64,000 bases of DNA from assembly GCA_002749065.1 (NCBI GenBank), contig PDTX01000006.1:21519-85518 (forward strand). The letters run 5' to 3'. Of this stretch, positions 61,984 to 64,000 are shown in pieces. Position numbers and translations under genes: made by a program. How positions within the stretch are numbered: the first letter of the stretch is position 1; each line of letters begins with the position of its first letter. Source of the DNA: Bacteroidia bacterium (lineage in GTDB: Bacteria > Bacteroidota > Bacteroidia > Bacteroidales > CAJPTX01). The notes below the pieces were generated by a model. That model was given only the letters and a program-made list of their open reading frames with translations, made no database searches and was not told the origin of the DNA.

Positions 61984-63690
61984 ATGAAGAAGGAGCAGCT
62001 GATAGAGTGCGTCCCCAATTTCAGCGAGGGGCGCGATGAGAATGTGATCCGCCAGATAACGGCCGAGATTGAGGGCGTGGACGGCGTGCGCCTGGTGGAC
62101 GTGGACCCCGGCCGGACGACCAACCGCACGGTGGTGACCATGGTCGGCACGCCCGACGAGGTGTGCGAGGCGGCGTTCCGGGCGGTCAGGAAGGCCGCGG
62201 AGCTCATCGACATGAGCCGGCACCACGGGGCGCACCCCCGCTTCGGGGCGACGGACGTGTGCCCCCTAATCCCGGTGGCCAACATCACCATGGAGGAGAC
62301 CGTGGAGTACGCCCGCAGGCTGGCCGAGCGCATCGGGACGGAGCTCGGTATACCCATCTACTGCTACGAGAACGCGGCCTTTACGCCCGAGCGTCGCAAC
62401 CTGGCCAGTTGCCGGCAGGGGGAGTACGAGGCGCTGAAGGATAGGGTGGCGAGCCTGGATTGGAAGCCGGATTTCGGCCCGGCCGAGTTCACCGCCAGCG
62501 TGGCGCGGAGCGGGGCTACGGCCGTGGGGGCACGCAACTTCCTCATCGCCTACAACGTGAACCTCAACACCACCTCCACCCGCTGGGCCAATGCCGTGGC
62601 CTTCGACATCCGCGAGAAGGGGCGACCGGCCCGTGAGGGTGACCCCATCGTCGGCAAGAAGAAGGTCGGCCCGGATGGCCAAGTGGTTATGATACCCGGC
62701 TCGCTCAAGGCCTGCAAGGCCATCGGCTGGTTCATCGAGGAGTTCGGCATCGCGCAGGTGTCCATCAACCTGACCGACATCAGCGTCACCCCGCTGCACA
62801 TCGCCTTCGAGGAGTGCGCGGCCAAGGCCCAGGTGCGGGGTCTGCGCGCCACGGGCTCGGAGATTGTGGGCGTGGTGCCGCTCAAGGCCATGCTCGACGC
62901 GGGGCGCTACTTCCTGGCCAAGCAGAAGCGCTCGGGCGGAGTATCGGACAGCGAGCTCATCAAGATTGCCGTGAAGTCCATGGGGCTGGACGAGCTGTAC
63001 CCCTTCGAGCCCCGCAAGCGCATCATAGAGTACATCCTTGAGGATGCGGCCCAAGGCAAGCGGCTCATCGACCTGAGCGTGAAGGGCTTCGTGGAGGAGA
63101 CCGCCTCGGAGAGCCCCGCGCCGGGCGGGGGTAGCGTGTCGGCGGCCATGGGGGCCATGGGTGTGGCCCTCGGCACGATGGTGGCCAACCTCTCGTCGCA
63201 CAAGCCCGGCTGGGTGGACCGCTGGGAGATGTTCGCCGAGTGGGCCGAGCGGGGCAAGCAGTATCAGGACCAGCTGACCCAGATGGTCGACGAGGATACG
63301 AATGCCTTCAACGCCATCATGGACGCGCTCGGCCTGCCCAAGAAGACCGATGCGGAGAAGGCGGCCCGGAAGGCGGCGCTGGATGCGGCCACGCGCAGGG
63401 CCATAGAGGTGCCTCTGAGGGTGATGCGGCTCTGCTACGATAGCATGGAGGTGATGGAGGCCATGGCCAAGGACGGCAACCCGAACTCGGTGTCCGATGC
63501 CGGGGTGGGTGCGCTGGCGGCCTTGGCCGGGGTGCGCGGGGCTTTCCTGAACGTGAAGATCAATGCCGCCGGGCTGGAGTGCCAGGAGGAATGCGCCTCC
63601 TACATCGCTCGGGGCGAGGAGATTGTGAAGCTGGCTGTGGAGAAGGAGAAGGCCATTCTGGAGATTGTGGATGCGAAGATAGGCAGCTAA
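61984..63690 (+). CDS. ftcD: Bifunctional glutamate formimidoyltransferase / formimidoyl-THF cyclodeaminase
   Basis: 568 aa fusion. Residues 1-about 300 are the transferase (ECVPNFSEGRDENVIRQI, MSRHHGAHPRFGATDVCPL, then ARNFLIAYNVNLNTT). Residues about 365-565 are the cyclodeaminase (SPAPGGGSVSAAMGAMGVAL). Last steps of histidine breakdown, moving the formimino group to tetrahydrofolate. No other hut genes are seen in the window. Confidence 0.96.
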   Translation: MKKEQLIECVPNFSEGRDENVIRQITAEIEGVDGVRLVDVDPGRTTNRTVVTMVGTPDEVCEAAFRAVRKAAELIDMSRHHGAHPRFGATDVCPLIPVANITMEETVEYARRLAERIGTELGIPIYCYENAAFTPERRNLASCRQGEYEALKDRVASLDWKPDFGPAEFTASVARSGATAVGARNFLIAYNVNLNTTSTRWANAVAFDIREKGRPAREGDPIVGKKKVGPDGQVVMIPGSLKACKAIGWFIEEFGIAQVSINLTDISVTPLHIAFEECAAKAQVRGLRATGSEIVGVVPLKAMLDAGRYFLAKQKRSGGVSDSELIKIAVKSMGLDELYPFEPRKRIIEYILEDAAQGKRLIDLSVKGFVEETASESPAPGGGSVSAAMGAMGVALGTMVANLSSHKPGWVDRWEMFAEWAERGKQYQDQLTQMVDEDTNAFNAIMDALGLPKKTDAEKAARKAALDAATRRAIEVPLRVMRLCYDSMEVMEAMAKDGNPNSVSDAGVGALAALAGVRGAFLNVKINAAGLECQEECASYIARGEEIVKLAVEKEKAILEIVDAKIGS

Positions 63691-63712
63691 GCCTTTCGCC
63701 TTGTATTTATTG

Positions 63713-63742
63713 GGGAGGCCTGGCCGTTTGGCTGGGCCTCCC
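63713..63742. terminator. Hairpin between convergent ftcD and the AAA/PD-(D/E)XK gene
   Basis: 8-bp perfect stem GGGAGGCC / GGCCTCCC with a 14-nt loop that can pair internally. No T run on either side, so it is a possible bidirectional terminator only. It begins 22 nt after the ftcD stop. Confidence 0.4.
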
Positions 63743-63747
63743 TTGTC

Positions 63748-64000
63748 CTATTCCTGTCCGGTTTTCCCCTCCCACACCCTCTCCTCCCGCCACTCTATGC
63801 GGCACCTCTCCCCCATGACCGCGCCGATGGCCCACACATCCCGCTCCCCGCCGATGTGCTTGGTGGTGTACTCCCGCTGGGCCACCTGCCGCAGCGCGCC
63901 CTCCGGGGTGATGCCCCCCCCGGCCAGCTTGAGCTCCAGCACCAGGACCATGCGCGGCCCGACGATCTCCACGTCGGAGATGCCCCCCGCGCCGTGCTGC
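63748..64000 (-). CDS. AAA/PD-(D/E)XK family protein, C-terminal part (runs off the window)
   Basis: The last 83 codons are seen. GGISDVEIVGPRMVLVLELK, GALRQVAQREYTTKHIGG and DVWAIGAVMG align with the C-terminus of the gene at 36477 (GISDVEIIGQRMVVLMELKM ... VWAVGAVIG), so this is a second member of the same family. The D-V-E and E-L-K nuclease residues are conserved. Whether the rest is intact is not visible. Confidence 0.85.
   Translation of the reverse strand, partial: QHGAGGISDVEIVGPRMVLVLELKLAGGGITPEGALRQVAQREYTTKHIGGERDVWAIGAVMGERCRIEWREERVWEGKTGQE

Overview
The window is chromosomal DNA from a GC-rich member of the Bacteroidales, probably a relative of Porphyromonas. The evidence is: a Type IX secretion (T9SS) protein PorQ placed next to cmk and ispH; a cargo-like protein with a T9SS type A C-terminal signal; the Bacteroidetes ribosomal cluster rpmB-rpmG-DUF4295-ftsY-rimO; a sppA-lpxK-punA operon; and many copies of the Bacteroidetes -7 promoter element TAnnTTTG. 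Most genes are about 65-70% GC by spot count. Three stretches are clearly poorer in GC and look acquired.

Layout. 1-7240 (+): K+-dependent membrane pyrophosphatase, a YfiR-domain histidine-kinase-like protein with a degenerate ATPase, a pRiA4b ORF-3 family protein, miaA and a family 2 glycosyltransferase. 7473-8725 (+): ECF sigma factor coupled to rsmG. 8726-14097 (-): envelope operon M23 peptidase, dxr, rseP, MltD-like transglycosylase, four-TM protein. 14301-20963 (-): sppA, lpxK, punA, pdxJ, DUF3109, with a C5-cytosine methyltransferase and an HNH nuclease joined to the end by start/stop overlaps. 21100-22080 (-): alpha/beta hydrolase. 22359-26794 (+): fbp, pyruvate kinase, GNAT, lolD, trmN6. 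26862-30687 (+): PASTA protein, T9SS cargo-like protein, rluD. 31053-34079 (+): DASS transporter, an unrecognised 288-aa protein, ClbS/DfsB protein.

34168-39249 is accessory: a 45-codon ORF with a near-perfect Shine-Dalgarno, an AT-richer Lnt-like gene, a 3'-truncated helix-hairpin-helix gene, an AAA-ATPase/PD-(D/E)XK gene on the other strand, then an intact copy of the helix-hairpin-helix gene. 39316-49340 (+) returns to core genes: L28, L33, DUF4295, ftsY, rimO, holA, rhomboid, aminotransferase IV, thioesterase, porQ, cmk, ispH, manA. 49392-52160 (-): DUF1266, pyrF, prfA. 52348 (+): cyclase family.

53147-55490 is the strongest candidate for an unusual system. An AT-rich three-Cys-motif partner gene (TcmP, methyltransferase-like) overlaps a three-Cys radical-SAM-like gene (DUF5131, Gp37/Gp68). 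Immediately downstream is the decayed C-terminus of a helicase/methylase-type restriction enzyme. 55490-58954 (-): Rrf2 regulator with a candidate operator and its ferredoxin gene, tRNA-Pro(CGG), S4 protein, pth and L25. 59119-63690 (+): GT-C/TPR membrane protein coupled to a GT2 enzyme, then ftcD. The window ends inside a second copy of the AAA/PD-(D/E)XK family.

No CRISPR array, rRNA, integrase or recognisable transposase was seen. All family names come from reading motifs, not from database searches.
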